Source: JALYNX01 sp963749415 (GTDB lineage Bacteria > Actinomycetota > Acidimicrobiia > Spongiisociales > ZC4RG35). From it: a DNA stretch of 64,000 bases. A model generated the notes under the pieces. That model worked only from the letters and a program-made list of their open reading frames with translations. It was not told where the DNA came from and made no database searches. The position numbers and the translations under genes are program-made. The DNA lies in the NCBI GenBank assembly GCA_963749415.1, contig CAVVMG010000001.1, positions 2,046,001-2,110,000 on the forward strand. Direction: 5' to 3'. Shown one piece after another: positions 41,727-49,976 of the stretch (position 1 is the first letter of the stretch; each line of letters opens with the position of its first letter).

Positions 41727-42965
41727 ATGTTCGATAGCCCAGGGATTCCGAAAGGTCTTGCCGAGATCCCGCCCGGCGCGTTCCTAGGAGGAGTCCTGGA
41801 GTCGATCGATCGCGAGAAGCTATCCGGCCATGACCTGGTGGTGTTGATGCGGGCGGAACGTCGTCAGTCCGACCACTATCAGGCGCGGTTTTACGCCTCG
41901 ATGAATGCGGTCGCCCGGTCCACCGCCGGGGAACTAGCGGATGATCTGCCACCGGAATCTGTGCAGGATCTGGCTGCCTCTGAGATCCGGGCCGCGTTGA
42001 CTTTGACCCGGCGCTCCGCGGCATCCCAGATGGATTTCGCGCAGCAACTGGTCGACGACTACCCCGCGGTTTGGGGTCTCTTGAAGTCAGGCGAACTCGA
42101 CGTGCCCCGGGCCATGGTGATCGTGAACCACACATGTCATCTCGAGCGCGGGGTTCGGGATCGGGTGGTCGAAGCGGCTTTGGAGCGGGCCAGGAGCCAG
42201 ACCACCGGTCAGCTCGCTGCTCGGCTGAGAAGGTTGGCGATCAGTGTCGACCCGGAGTCGGCGAAGAAGAGTTATCAGCAGGCCGTCGAAGAGCGCATGG
42301 TGACATCGGAGGCGAACCCGGATGGCACCGCCAACCTCTACGGCCTTCAATTACCCGCCGCCGAAGCCCAGGCCGCGATGCGTCGCATCAACCGGCTGGC
42401 TCGGGCTGCCCGCCATGCTGCGGATCCGAGGAGCATCGACCAGCTCCGCGCCGACATCTTCCTGGACCTGCTCCACGGGAGAGCGCACGAACCCGGCGAT
42501 GGGGGGACGGTGGACATCACCGTCGAGCTGACCACCCTCGCCGGTCTCCTCGAGACCCCTGGTGAGCTCAACGGCTATGGACCGGTGATCGCCGACATCG
42601 CTCGCCAAGTAGCCCACGTGCAGACCACCTCCACTCACCGGGCCACCGTCACCGAGAACGGCGAGCCGGTATGGACTGGGACCACCAGACGCCGACCCAC
42701 TGTCCACCAGACCCGTCAGATCGAGGTCCAGAACCCGACCTGTGTCTTTCCGGGATGTCGGATGCCCGCCACCGAATGTGACCTCGACCACACCAGAGCC
42801 TGGTCCGAAGGCGGACCCACCACCACCGACAACTTGTCTCCATTATGCCGACACGATCACCGCCTCAAGCACAGCGGATGGCGGATGAAACGGATCAGAC
42901 CCGGCATCTACCAATGGACCAGCCCGCTCGGACACACCTACACCACCGGGCCCGACCCGCCGTAG
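41727..42965 (+). CDS. DUF222 / HNH endonuclease-domain protein (13E12 repeat family)
   Basis: 412 residues. The first ~300 residues are the DUF222 helical domain. The C-terminal HNH domain has FPGCRMPATECDLDHTRAWS and PTTTDNLSPLCRHDHRLKHS, with the expected D-H, N and H residues plus zinc-binding Cys. This family is abundant in actinobacteria (the mycobacterial REP13E12 proteins) and often occurs in many genomic copies, suggesting mobility or selfish behaviour; its function is unproven. It starts 66 nt after tRNA-Leu, a typical integration neighbourhood, but I see no integrase or direct repeats. Confidence 0.85.
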   Translation: MFDSPGIPKGLAEIPPGAFLGGVLESIDREKLSGHDLVVLMRAERRQSDHYQARFYASMNAVARSTAGELADDLPPESVQDLAASEIRAALTLTRRSAASQMDFAQQLVDDYPAVWGLLKSGELDVPRAMVIVNHTCHLERGVRDRVVEAALERARSQTTGQLAARLRRLAISVDPESAKKSYQQAVEERMVTSEANPDGTANLYGLQLPAAEAQAAMRRINRLARAARHAADPRSIDQLRADIFLDLLHGRAHEPGDGGTVDITVELTTLAGLLETPGELNGYGPVIADIARQVAHVQTTSTHRATVTENGEPVWTGTTRRRPTVHQTRQIEVQNPTCVFPGCRMPATECDLDHTRAWSEGGPTTTDNLSPLCRHDHRLKHSGWRMKRIRPGIYQWTSPLGHTYTTGPDPP

Positions 42966-42972
42966 CCCCTCG

Positions 42973-43770
42973 TCAGCGGGCGACCACCGCATCGACTCCA
43001 TCGACAACCACCGACTCCCCCACTTCCACCTCTCGGCGCAAAGTGGCCAGACCGACCGGTCCCGAGACCGAGGACACTGTGCCCACAGTGGAATCACCGC
43101 GCATCACCTCGCTGCCGGCCGCAGGGGCCTCGGCGGAGAACTCCAGGACCCGTAATTGCTTGTTGACATGGCCGCGGCGGGCAATCCGGCCCACCAGCTC
43201 CTGCCCCAGGAAGCAACCTTTGTCCAGATCCACGGCCACCGGGACCAGACCAGTCTCCTGAGGAATGGTCGAATTGCTGGTGTCGACCCCCACCAGCGGC
43301 TCGCCGGATTCGATGCGAAGCTGCTCCACCTCCTCTGCTGAGATCGAAGGCAGTTCGGGCCGTTCCCCGACCACCAGGAACCGCGGCACCGAGGACCAGG
43401 AGACATCCGCCGCCAGCCCCCCATCCGTCCGGGACCACATTCCCTCATCGGCGAATGGGCCGATCACCAGCCAACCTTCGCCTGGTTCTTCACTGACCTC
43501 GACCTCGACCCGGATCCGGTAGCGACTCAGCGCCGTGGCCAGGTCAACGCCACGTCCGGGGTCGGTGACCAGGCCGACCTCCTCCTCGCCTCGCAGCACC
43601 CACATCAGGTGGTCGATCCGGCCCTGGGGGTTGAGCAGGAAGGAGCGGCGCACCGTTCCCGGCTCCATCGTCGCGATCTCCTGGGAGATGATGTCGTTCA
43701 AGAACCGGATCGTGTCCGCGCCCCTGAACCACACCAGGTCGGGAGCAACGGGAGCGAGTCTGGGCTCCAT
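42973..43770 (-). CDS. ygfZ: YgfZ/GcvT-like folate-binding Fe-S maintenance protein
   Basis: 265 residues. The family signature K-G-C-x-x-G-Q-E is present as LDKGCFLGQELVGRIARRGH with Cys186, and the N-terminal fold has FLNDIISQEIATMEPG and LLNPQGRIDHLMW. YgfZ uses folate to help build or repair iron-sulfur proteins such as MiaB. Its ATG overlaps the ccdA stop by one base, so the two are translated together. It converges with the HNH gene, leaving 7 nt between. Confidence 0.87.
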   Translation of the reverse strand: MEPRLAPVAPDLVWFRGADTIRFLNDIISQEIATMEPGTVRRSFLLNPQGRIDHLMWVLRGEEEVGLVTDPGRGVDLATALSRYRIRVEVEVSEEPGEGWLVIGPFADEGMWSRTDGGLAADVSWSSVPRFLVVGERPELPSISAEEVEQLRIESGEPLVGVDTSNSTIPQETGLVPVAVDLDKGCFLGQELVGRIARRGHVNKQLRVLEFSAEAPAAGSEVMRGDSTVGTVSSVSGPVGLATLRREVEVGESVVVDGVDAVVAR

Positions 43771-44549
43771 CACACCGTCGCCAGATCGCGAAGCAGGGGC
43801 ACTGCTAGGAAGACATCGACCAGCCAGGTGGAGATCCGCCCCAGGCTCCCCGTCACCATGACCACCCCGAATGCGACCAACAGCAGTCCGGAGGCAATGT
43901 TGATCGGACGCAGATAGGGCTTGAGCTTCCCGAACACCTTGAACAGTCCCAACCCGGCGAGAAGGAAGGGTATGCCCAGGCCCAGCGAGTAGGCCACCAA
44001 CAGGACCACACCGCGGCCCAGGGTCTCCTGGGTCGCAGCCGTCGCCAAAACCACAGTGAGCACCGGGCCGATGCAGGGCGTCCAGGCAAAGGCGAATGCC
44101 GCACCCATGACCGGCGGGGCCCACTTTCCCAATCGGGAGGGGCGCACTTCCGGTCTGCGATCCTGCTGCAGCAGGCCGAGGAAGCCGCGATTGGAGACTG
44201 CGAGGGCCACCATCAGCACCCCGAACCCGATGATGACCAACCCGGCGACCCGGGTGATGCTGGGTAGGAACTGGCCAATGCTCCCCGCAGCAGCCCCCAG
44301 GGCGGCGAACACCACTGTGAAACCGGCAATGAACTGCAGGATCACCCCGGTGAGCCGGCGGGTCGACACGTCGCCCGACTCGATCTGTGCCGCCGAGTAC
44401 CCGGACATCATCGACAGGTAGCCGGGGAGCAGGGGGAGCACACAGGGGGATACGAAGGAGATCACCCCGGCCCCGAAGGCGATCAGGGTCTGGACCAGGA
44501 ATGCTGCCGATCCAACGTCCTCGAACACGGGTCCGATCTTCCCATGCAC
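43770..44549 (-). CDS. ccdA: CcdA-family thiol-disulfide transporter
   Basis: 259 residues with six to seven helices. Conserved Cys residues are in VISFVSPCVLPLLPGYLSMM and FAFAWTPCIGPVLTVVLA, the pair that shuttles electrons across the membrane in CcdA/DsbD-core proteins. It would supply reductant for cytochrome c maturation or other extracytoplasmic thiol proteins. GTG at 44549 has GGGAG close upstream; a GTG at 44528 is an alternative. It is divergent from the MFS gene at a 20-nt distance. Confidence 0.88.
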   Translation of the reverse strand: MHGKIGPVFEDVGSAAFLVQTLIAFGAGVISFVSPCVLPLLPGYLSMMSGYSAAQIESGDVSTRRLTGVILQFIAGFTVVFAALGAAAGSIGQFLPSITRVAGLVIIGFGVLMVALAVSNRGFLGLLQQDRRPEVRPSRLGKWAPPVMGAAFAFAWTPCIGPVLTVVLATAATQETLGRGVVLLVAYSLGLGIPFLLAGLGLFKVFGKLKPYLRPINIASGLLLVAFGVVMVTGSLGRISTWLVDVFLAVPLLRDLATV

Positions 44550-44557
44550 CTACTCCC

Positions 44558-44563
44558 TACGCT
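44558..44563 (+). promoter_or_regulatory. -10 box TACGCT of the second MFS gene, leaderless
   Basis: TACGCT ends 6 nt before the GTG at 44570. It lies in the 20-nt gap between divergent ccdA and MFS genes. Confidence 0.5.
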
Positions 44564-44569
44564 CGGACC

Positions 44570-45820
44570 GTGCCTTCGCTGCCGCGTCGCCTGCTCGACC
44601 CGCTGCTCCCAGTCGACCGCTTCACCCCCTCCGATCGACGCATCGTCTTCGTCATGTGGACCGCCGGCCTGGTCCAGGGGTTCGCCCAGTCCCAGGCAGC
44701 CAACACCCTGCCCTTCACCCGGGTCGGCCTCGGGCTCAGTGAAGGCGAGATGAGCCTCCTTCTCGGGATCGCCCGGTTGGCGGCGTTTGCTGCCCTCCCT
44801 CTGGGATGGCTCGGCGACCATCGGGGCAGGCGCAAACCCCTGCTCATCGCCATTTCCCTGGTCGTGGCCGGGGGCGCCGTCGCCGGACTGGCCATGGAGG
44901 CGTGGCAATTCGGGACGGCCCAGGCCGTGCTCCGCACCGGGACCGCGGCAATGTCCGGTCTGGCAGTGGTCCTGCTCGCCGAGCAGGTGAGCACCACAAT
45001 CCGCGCCTATGCCATCTCCTTCTTCGGAGCCGCAGTCTCCCTTGGCGCCGGGCTGGCTCTGATGACCCTCCCCCTCGCCGATCGCGGTGGTCAGAGCTGG
45101 CGGATCCCGCACCTGTTGATCGCGCTTGGCGCCCTCGTGATCCCCTTCCTGGCCCGCAACGTGCCCGAGAGCCGGGTCTACACCGAGGTGCACGACACGA
45201 GTGGACATTGGCGGGATCTGGCCACCGGCCCCTGGGCCCCTCGCTTCTGGGTGGTCGTTGCGGTCGGCTTTCTCGCCTCGGCCTTTTCCGCCGTGGGGAT
45301 CGCATTTGCCACCGAGCGGATGATCGAAGTCGTCGGTCTGAGCACCGGGAACGCGGTGCTCATCCTCTTGCTCGGAGGCACCCTGGGCGGGCTGGGGTTC
45401 TTCGTCGGGGGCCATCTCGCCGACGCCTGGGGGCGGCGGCGGACCACGGTCCTCAGCCTCTTCCTCGCCCTGGGAGGGGGGATACTCCTCTATTGGACGA
45501 CATCGGTGCCCCTGATCGTCCTCGCGGTCATGGTCTCCTCGTTCGGCACCTACGCCTTCGTCCCCGCCGGGGGGAGCCATCGTGCCGAGCTCTTCCCCAC
45601 TGGCCTTCGGGCAAGCGCCACCACCGCTTCATCCAATTTCGGCCTCGCCGGGTCGGGGCTCGGCCTGATCCTCGGCATATTGACAATCGAGCGAATCGGG
45701 ATCACCGGGACGGTCACCGTCCTGGGTGTCGGTCTCGCCGCGGCGGCCCTGCTCACCCTGCTCCTCCCCGAGACCAGGGGTCAGGATCTGACGGCGACAC
45801 CGGACACCGCCCTCCGATAG
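44570..45820 (+). CDS. MFS transporter, sugar-porter-like
   Basis: 416 residues with twelve predicted helices. Motif A is LPLGWLGDHRGRRKPLL after helix 2, and the equivalent motif in the second half is GGHLADAWGRRRTTVLS. Length and motifs fit the metabolite:H+ symporter/sugar porter branch; the substrate is unknown. The GTG at 44570 is supported by its leaderless -10 box; the frame is open further upstream but would cross ccdA. Its 3' end overlaps the convergent MATE gene by 40 nt. Confidence 0.85.
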   Translation: MPSLPRRLLDPLLPVDRFTPSDRRIVFVMWTAGLVQGFAQSQAANTLPFTRVGLGLSEGEMSLLLGIARLAAFAALPLGWLGDHRGRRKPLLIAISLVVAGGAVAGLAMEAWQFGTAQAVLRTGTAAMSGLAVVLLAEQVSTTIRAYAISFFGAAVSLGAGLALMTLPLADRGGQSWRIPHLLIALGALVIPFLARNVPESRVYTEVHDTSGHWRDLATGPWAPRFWVVVAVGFLASAFSAVGIAFATERMIEVVGLSTGNAVLILLLGGTLGGLGFFVGGHLADAWGRRRTTVLSLFLALGGGILLYWTTSVPLIVLAVMVSSFGTYAFVPAGGSHRAELFPTGLRASATTASSNFGLAGSGLGLILGILTIERIGITGTVTVLGVGLAAAALLTLLLPETRGQDLTATPDTALR

Positions 45821-47085
45821 GAGACGGCAAACACCAACGATCGGGTGACGAGCATCGCCGCGATCGCCCACCAGATCCCGTTCAGGCTGTCGCCGAGCGG
45901 CGTCAGGGTGATCAGCCCGATGGCGACGAGGGCGCCGGCAGCGGTCGACGCCAGGATCGTCCCCAGGGCAAGCAGGCCAAAGAAGACACCATCTGCCACG
46001 AACAGGGGACCGGCGACCGGCATCATCCATGCCACCACCGGAAGCGTCGCCACCACCAGCATTGCCACGGCTTCCGACGCCACGAGGTTCCCGAGCACCG
46101 ACCCTCCGCCAACGAGGAGAACCGCGATGGTCACCCCCACTCCCAGCCCCCACAGCATGAGCCTTCCGGCGACCTGGTTCACCCGTTCCCGATCCCCGGC
46201 TCCGGCTCCGGCGCCGACCATCGCTTGGCCCGCGATGGCGAAGGCGTCGGCGATCATTGCCGCCAAGAGCCAGACCTGAAGCACCACCTGGTGAGCTGCG
46301 ATCTCCTCGGTGCCGATCGTGGTCGCTGCCCGGGCCGCGACGGTGAGGGCAAGGAGAAGCACTCCGGTGCGCACGGTGATCAGCACCGCGCTCCTTCCCA
46401 GTGCAAGGACGGTCGGCCATGAGTCGCGCAACCCTCGGGGCCGGTCGGCGAGTCGACGGCGCCGAATCAGAGACATGAACCACACCGCCCCCACCACCTG
46501 GGCGAAGACGGTGGCGATCGCCGCTCCCTCGACCCCCATGTCGAAGCCGAATATCAATACCGGGTCGAGCACCAGATTGATCCCATTGACCACCGCGGCG
46601 ACGGCAAGCGGCGTCGTGGTGTCTTGATGACCGCGGAAGGCGCCGTGGGCCGCGGTTGTGATCAGGACCGCCGGTGCCGCGAGCGCCCGGATCCGGAGAT
46701 AGGAGACGGCGGGGCCCGACACCTCCTCGCTGGCTCCCATCAGAGACACGAACCAGGGCGCCGCCAGCTCCACCACCACGGTCGCCAGCACTCCGAGCAC
46801 CACCGCGAGGAGCAACGCGTCCCCCACCCACCGGCGGGCCATGTTCCGATCCCCGCGCCCCAGCGCCTGGGCAACGAGCGGGGTGGTCGCATATGCGAGG
46901 AAGTTGAAGCCGAAGAAGGCGAAGCCCAGGATCGCGGTATCGACCCCCAGCGCGGCCAGCTCGACCACTCCGAGCCGGGCCACGAATGCCGTGTCGGCCA
47001 GGGTCAGCAGCGGGTCGATGGCCAGCGCACCCAGAGCCGGTATCGCCAGGCGAAGTATGGACCGGTCGAGCGCCCGGCCGGTCAC
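45781..47085 (-). CDS. MATE-family multidrug/toxin efflux protein
   Basis: 434 residues with twelve helices in two bundles. LAIPALGALAIDPLLTLADT and the following FVARLGVVELAALGV form the typical MATE N-terminal half, and YATTPLVAQALGRGDRNMA is the second-helix-loop motif. It would export organic cations in exchange for Na+ or H+. The GTG at 47085 overlaps the nth stop codon (GTGA). Its 3' end overlaps the convergent MFS gene. Confidence 0.9.
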   Translation of the reverse strand: MTGRALDRSILRLAIPALGALAIDPLLTLADTAFVARLGVVELAALGVDTAILGFAFFGFNFLAYATTPLVAQALGRGDRNMARRWVGDALLLAVVLGVLATVVVELAAPWFVSLMGASEEVSGPAVSYLRIRALAAPAVLITTAAHGAFRGHQDTTTPLAVAAVVNGINLVLDPVLIFGFDMGVEGAAIATVFAQVVGAVWFMSLIRRRRLADRPRGLRDSWPTVLALGRSAVLITVRTGVLLLALTVAARAATTIGTEEIAAHQVVLQVWLLAAMIADAFAIAGQAMVGAGAGAGDRERVNQVAGRLMLWGLGVGVTIAVLLVGGGSVLGNLVASEAVAMLVVATLPVVAWMMPVAGPLFVADGVFFGLLALGTILASTAAGALVAIGLITLTPLGDSLNGIWWAIAAMLVTRSLVFAVSYRRAVSGVAVRS

Positions 47086-47774
47086 CGTGCCGCTTTGGCC
47101 GCCACTGCGTAGCGGTCCGGCCACTCGCAGAGATCGAAGAGCTCGCAGGCCTCACAACGGGGCCGGCGGGCGTCACAGATCTCGCGCCCGAACTGGATGA
47201 CCCGCATCGAGAGCCCGGACCAGGTCTCCTTGGGGAACAGGGCCATCAGATCCTTCTCGATCTTGACCGGGTTGGTTTCCGTCGTCAGGCCCAGCCGCCT
47301 CGTTACCCGCCTCACATGAGTGTCCACCGCGATCGCCGGAGTGCCCCAGACCTCGGCGAGCACGACGCTCGCCGTCTTTCGTCCCACCCCACGCAGCTTG
47401 ACCAGCTCGTCGATGTCGGCCGGGACCTCCCCGCCGAACAACTCCTCGACATCCTGGGCGAGGCGGATGATCGACTTCGTCTTCTGCCGGAAGAATCCGG
47501 TCGAGTAGACGATCTTCTCCACGTCCTCCGGATTGGCCTCGGCGAGGTCGACCGGGCGTGGATAGCGCTCGAAGAGAACAGGGGCCACCCTGTTCACGTT
47601 CTCGTCTGTCGTCTGCGCGGAGAGAACGGTGACCACCAGTAGCCGGAAGGCGTCGTCGTAGTCCAGCGCCGTGCGGATCGTCGGGTACCGCTTCGTCAAG
47701 CGACGCAGGATCGCCCGCGCCCTCCCCCGCTCCTTGGCGCTCGGTATGGACCCATCGGCCCTCGCCCCTGGCAT
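47082..47774 (-). CDS. nth: Endonuclease III (DNA glycosylase/AP lyase)
   Basis: 230 residues. The helix-hairpin-helix LVKLRGVGRKTASVVLAEVW contains catalytic Lys133, and AIAVDTHVRRVTRRLGL contains Asp151. The C-terminal iron-sulfur cluster ligands are in CDARRPRCEACELFDLC with C-x6-C-x2-C-x5-C spacing. It removes oxidised pyrimidines in base excision repair. ATG at 47774 has a leaderless -10 box 6 nt upstream; the longer frame is rejected because it would cross the adjacent gene. Confidence 0.95.
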   Translation of the reverse strand: MPGARADGSIPSAKERGRARAILRRLTKRYPTIRTALDYDDAFRLLVVTVLSAQTTDENVNRVAPVLFERYPRPVDLAEANPEDVEKIVYSTGFFRQKTKSIIRLAQDVEELFGGEVPADIDELVKLRGVGRKTASVVLAEVWGTPAIAVDTHVRRVTRRLGLTTETNPVKIEKDLMALFPKETWSGLSMRVIQFGREICDARRPRCEACELFDLCEWPDRYAVAAKAAR

Positions 47775-47780
47775 CTCGGC

Positions 47781-47786
47781 ATCGTA
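47781..47786 (-). promoter_or_regulatory. -10 box TACGAT of nth, leaderless
   Basis: TACGAT on the minus strand ends 6 nt before the nth ATG at 47774. Confidence 0.5.
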
Positions 47787-47806
47787 CGGCTCCGCCAGCG
47801 CCGTCC

Positions 47807-48085
47807 CTACTGCGTGACCTGGTACTCCCCCGATTGCAGTCGACGGGCGAGGCGCATCAAGAGTCGGATCCCCATCACCGAGCCCAGGAAGCCGAGCGTG
47901 AGGATGACCGCGAATTCGGCGGCGGTGGTGAAGGGATTGGCGCACGCCTCGATGCCTGCGGGGCACAGCCCCCACCCGGTTCCCCCATCGAGAAGATCGA
48001 TGAGGACCAGGATCGGGACCATCGCGATCCCGATCGCGAGAGCGGTGAGGAAGAGGGTTCCGAGGCGGATGAACAACAACGCCAT
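47807..48085 (-). CDS. Small two-helix membrane protein, unknown
   Basis: 92 residues. Helix 1 is LGTLFLTALAIGIAMVPILV, helix 2 is FAVILTLGFLGSVMGIRLLM, and the loop between has two Cys (LCPAGIEACANPF) that could pair outside the membrane. The tail is basic (RLARRLQSGEYQVTQ). I do not recognise it. A TATCGT box ends 8 nt before the ATG, supporting a real gene. It is divergent from the ThyX-like gene and 32 nt upstream of nth. Confidence 0.55.
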   Translation of the reverse strand: MALLFIRLGTLFLTALAIGIAMVPILVLIDLLDGGTGWGLCPAGIEACANPFTTAAEFAVILTLGFLGSVMGIRLLMRLARRLQSGEYQVTQ

Positions 48086-48093
48086 CGCCGTTC

Positions 48094-48099
48094 ACGATA
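48094..48099 (-). promoter_or_regulatory. -10 box TATCGT of the small membrane protein gene
   Basis: TATCGT on the minus strand ends 8 nt before the ATG at 48085, with no ribosome-binding site between. Confidence 0.4.
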
Positions 48100-48124
48100 A
48101 ACCGGGGGCGGTGGAAACCCGGCA

Positions 48125-48130
48125 TACAAT
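48125..48130 (+). promoter_or_regulatory. -10 box TACAAT of the ThyX-like gene
   Basis: TACAAT ends 9 nt before the GTG at 48140. The transcript would have a leader of at most a few bases. Confidence 0.45.
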
Positions 48131-48139
48131 CGCCGACCC

Positions 48140-49753
48140 GTGCCCGAGTACCACCAGGAGACCTTCACGCCCGAGGAGCGGGCGGTCCTGGCGAGGTTCT
48201 TCACCAATGCCGACCTCCCGGTATTCGCCCTGACCAACCTTCCCGAGGTGGTGAAAGGGGCGTTGTTCGCCCGTTACTCCCGGTCATCGAAGTCGCTGCG
48301 ACGGCTCTTCCTCGACGAGTTCGTCACCGATTCCGATCTCGCTGTGGAGGCGATGGAACGCCCACTCGATGTCGATCCGATGGGTTCCGCCGCTCACGCC
48401 CAGGAGCTCTACCAGCGCATCTTCTTCGACTACGGCGACGACTCCGTGGCCCAGCTCGGAGGGGCCCACCTCGCATGTGAGCAGGCCTCCAATCTGCTCA
48501 CCAAGGCACTGGAGTGGGGACGGCTCGCCGCCTACCTCGAGCAGTCCACGCGATATATCCGGTACGACGCGCCCCTCGGGAGCCGGTACCGCTACCTCAT
48601 CCCCGACGAGATCGCGGCATCGAGGCATGCCGGCTCGTACGTGGCATTGATGGACCGATCCTTCGAGGTGTACGCCTCAATGGTCGCCTACATGATCGGC
48701 ATCTACGAGGAGCGCCACCCCCGGGGCGAGGACGACTCGAAGATGGTGTGGAACGCGACGATCCGGGCCAAGGCATGCGACACCGTCCGTGGCCTCCTTC
48801 CGGTGTCGACCCTCTCCAACGTCGGTATCTATGGCACCGGGCAGGCATACGAGATGTCGCTGGTCAGGATGCAGGCCAGCCCGGTCGCCGAGGTTCGCGA
48901 TTACGCGGCGATGATGCTCGGCGAGCTGCGCCAGGTGATCCCGTCGTTTCTCGCCCGGGTCGACCTCGAGGATCGCGGGATCCGCTGGTCGCACTACCTC
49001 TCCGAGGTGCGGGCCGATCTCGAAGAGCGGGCGGCTGGACTCGGCGCGCCATCAGACCCGGGCCCCGGCGTGGCCCTCACAGACTGGGACCCCGACGCCG
49101 AGGCCAAGGTGGCAGCGGCGGCGTTGTATGCGGTGTCGGAGCTTCCCGACCGCGTGCTCCTCGACCGGGTGCGGGCAATGACACCGGAGGAGAGGGCAGA
49201 CCTGATCCGGGCCATGGTCGGCGACCGGGCCAACCGCCGGCACAAGCCGGGTCGGGCCATGGAGCGGACCACCTACCGCTTCGACGTCCGTTGCGACATC
49301 GGTGCGTTTCGCGACCTGCAGCGTCATCGGCTGATGACCCTGGAGTGGCAACGATTCTCCACCAGGCTCGGCTATGACCTGCCAGACGACGTGGTCGGGC
49401 ACGGCATGGAGAGCGATTGGGTCTCAGTGATGGATTCGGCCGGTGAGCTCTACGAGGAAGTCCGCACCGATCTCGGGCCAGATGTCGCCCAGTACGTGGT
49501 CCCCTTTGCCTTCAATGTCCGCTTCGTGATGGAGATGAACCCCCGAGAGGCCTTCCATCTCATCGAGCTCCGCAGCCAGGCGGCGGGCCATCCCGCCTAT
49601 CGCAGCGTGGCCCAGCAGATGCACGAGGCAATCCGGGATGTCGCCGGGCATCGACTGATCGCCGAAGCAATGAGCTATGTCGACTACAGCGACATCGAGC
49701 TCGAACGCTTGGAGGGTGAGCGACGAGCAGAGGTGCGGAGGGCCACGCGTTAG
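48140..49753 (+). CDS. Double-length ThyX-like (FAD-dependent thymidylate synthase family) protein
   Basis: 537 residues, about twice the length of classical ThyX. The N-terminal half has DDSVAQLGGAHLACEQASNL and LEQSTRYIRYD (near 135-142), which resemble the ThyX dUMP-binding end of the motif. The C-terminal half has FRDLQRHRLMTLEWQRFS (RHR near 395). The classical RHRx7S motif is thus split or altered between two halves. The protein may be a fused pair of ThyX domains, active or regulatory. ThyX makes dTMP using FAD and methylene-tetrahydrofolate. GTG at 48140 is preceded by TACAAT. Whether it replaces canonical ThyX/ThyA here is unknown. Confidence 0.7.
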   Translation: MPEYHQETFTPEERAVLARFFTNADLPVFALTNLPEVVKGALFARYSRSSKSLRRLFLDEFVTDSDLAVEAMERPLDVDPMGSAAHAQELYQRIFFDYGDDSVAQLGGAHLACEQASNLLTKALEWGRLAAYLEQSTRYIRYDAPLGSRYRYLIPDEIAASRHAGSYVALMDRSFEVYASMVAYMIGIYEERHPRGEDDSKMVWNATIRAKACDTVRGLLPVSTLSNVGIYGTGQAYEMSLVRMQASPVAEVRDYAAMMLGELRQVIPSFLARVDLEDRGIRWSHYLSEVRADLEERAAGLGAPSDPGPGVALTDWDPDAEAKVAAAALYAVSELPDRVLLDRVRAMTPEERADLIRAMVGDRANRRHKPGRAMERTTYRFDVRCDIGAFRDLQRHRLMTLEWQRFSTRLGYDLPDDVVGHGMESDWVSVMDSAGELYEEVRTDLGPDVAQYVVPFAFNVRFVMEMNPREAFHLIELRSQAAGHPAYRSVAQQMHEAIRDVAGHRLIAEAMSYVDYSDIELERLEGERRAEVRRATR

Positions 49754-49756
49754 CGT
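49751..49756 (+). promoter_or_regulatory. -10 box TAGCGT of the 70-residue gene, leaderless
   Basis: TAGCGT overlaps the ThyX-like stop codon (TAG at 49751-49753) and ends 7 nt before the ATG at 49764. Confidence 0.45.
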
Positions 49757-49763
49757 TGCTGCC

Positions 49764-49976
49764 ATGGCCCAATTCGACGTCGACGCCATGGTGCAGCGCT
49801 ACCAGGAGCGGGCGGCCGCGGTGAAGGATCGACCTCTCCCACCAGTGGCCGGTGAGGAGCGGAAGCGGTTCATCGAGCAGGCGGAGCGCGACTACACCGA
49901 CTTCGCCCTCATCGGCAACGCCCTGTGGAGCGTCGAGGACGACCACCTCGTGCTCCGCATCCCTCTCGGCCAGTAG
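49764..49976 (+). CDS. Small soluble protein upstream of ArsA-like pair, unknown
   Basis: 70 residues: MAQFDVDAMVQRYQERAAAV, KRFIEQAERDYTDFALIGNA, WSVEDDHLVLRIPLG. It is predicted helical then beta, with no membrane segment. I do not recognise the family. Its stop overlaps the first ArsA-like start by one base (TAGTG), and it has its own leaderless -10 box, so it heads a three-gene operon with the two ATPases and probably works with them. Confidence 0.6.
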   Translation: MAQFDVDAMVQRYQERAAAVKDRPLPPVAGEERKRFIEQAERDYTDFALIGNALWSVEDDHLVLRIPLGQ

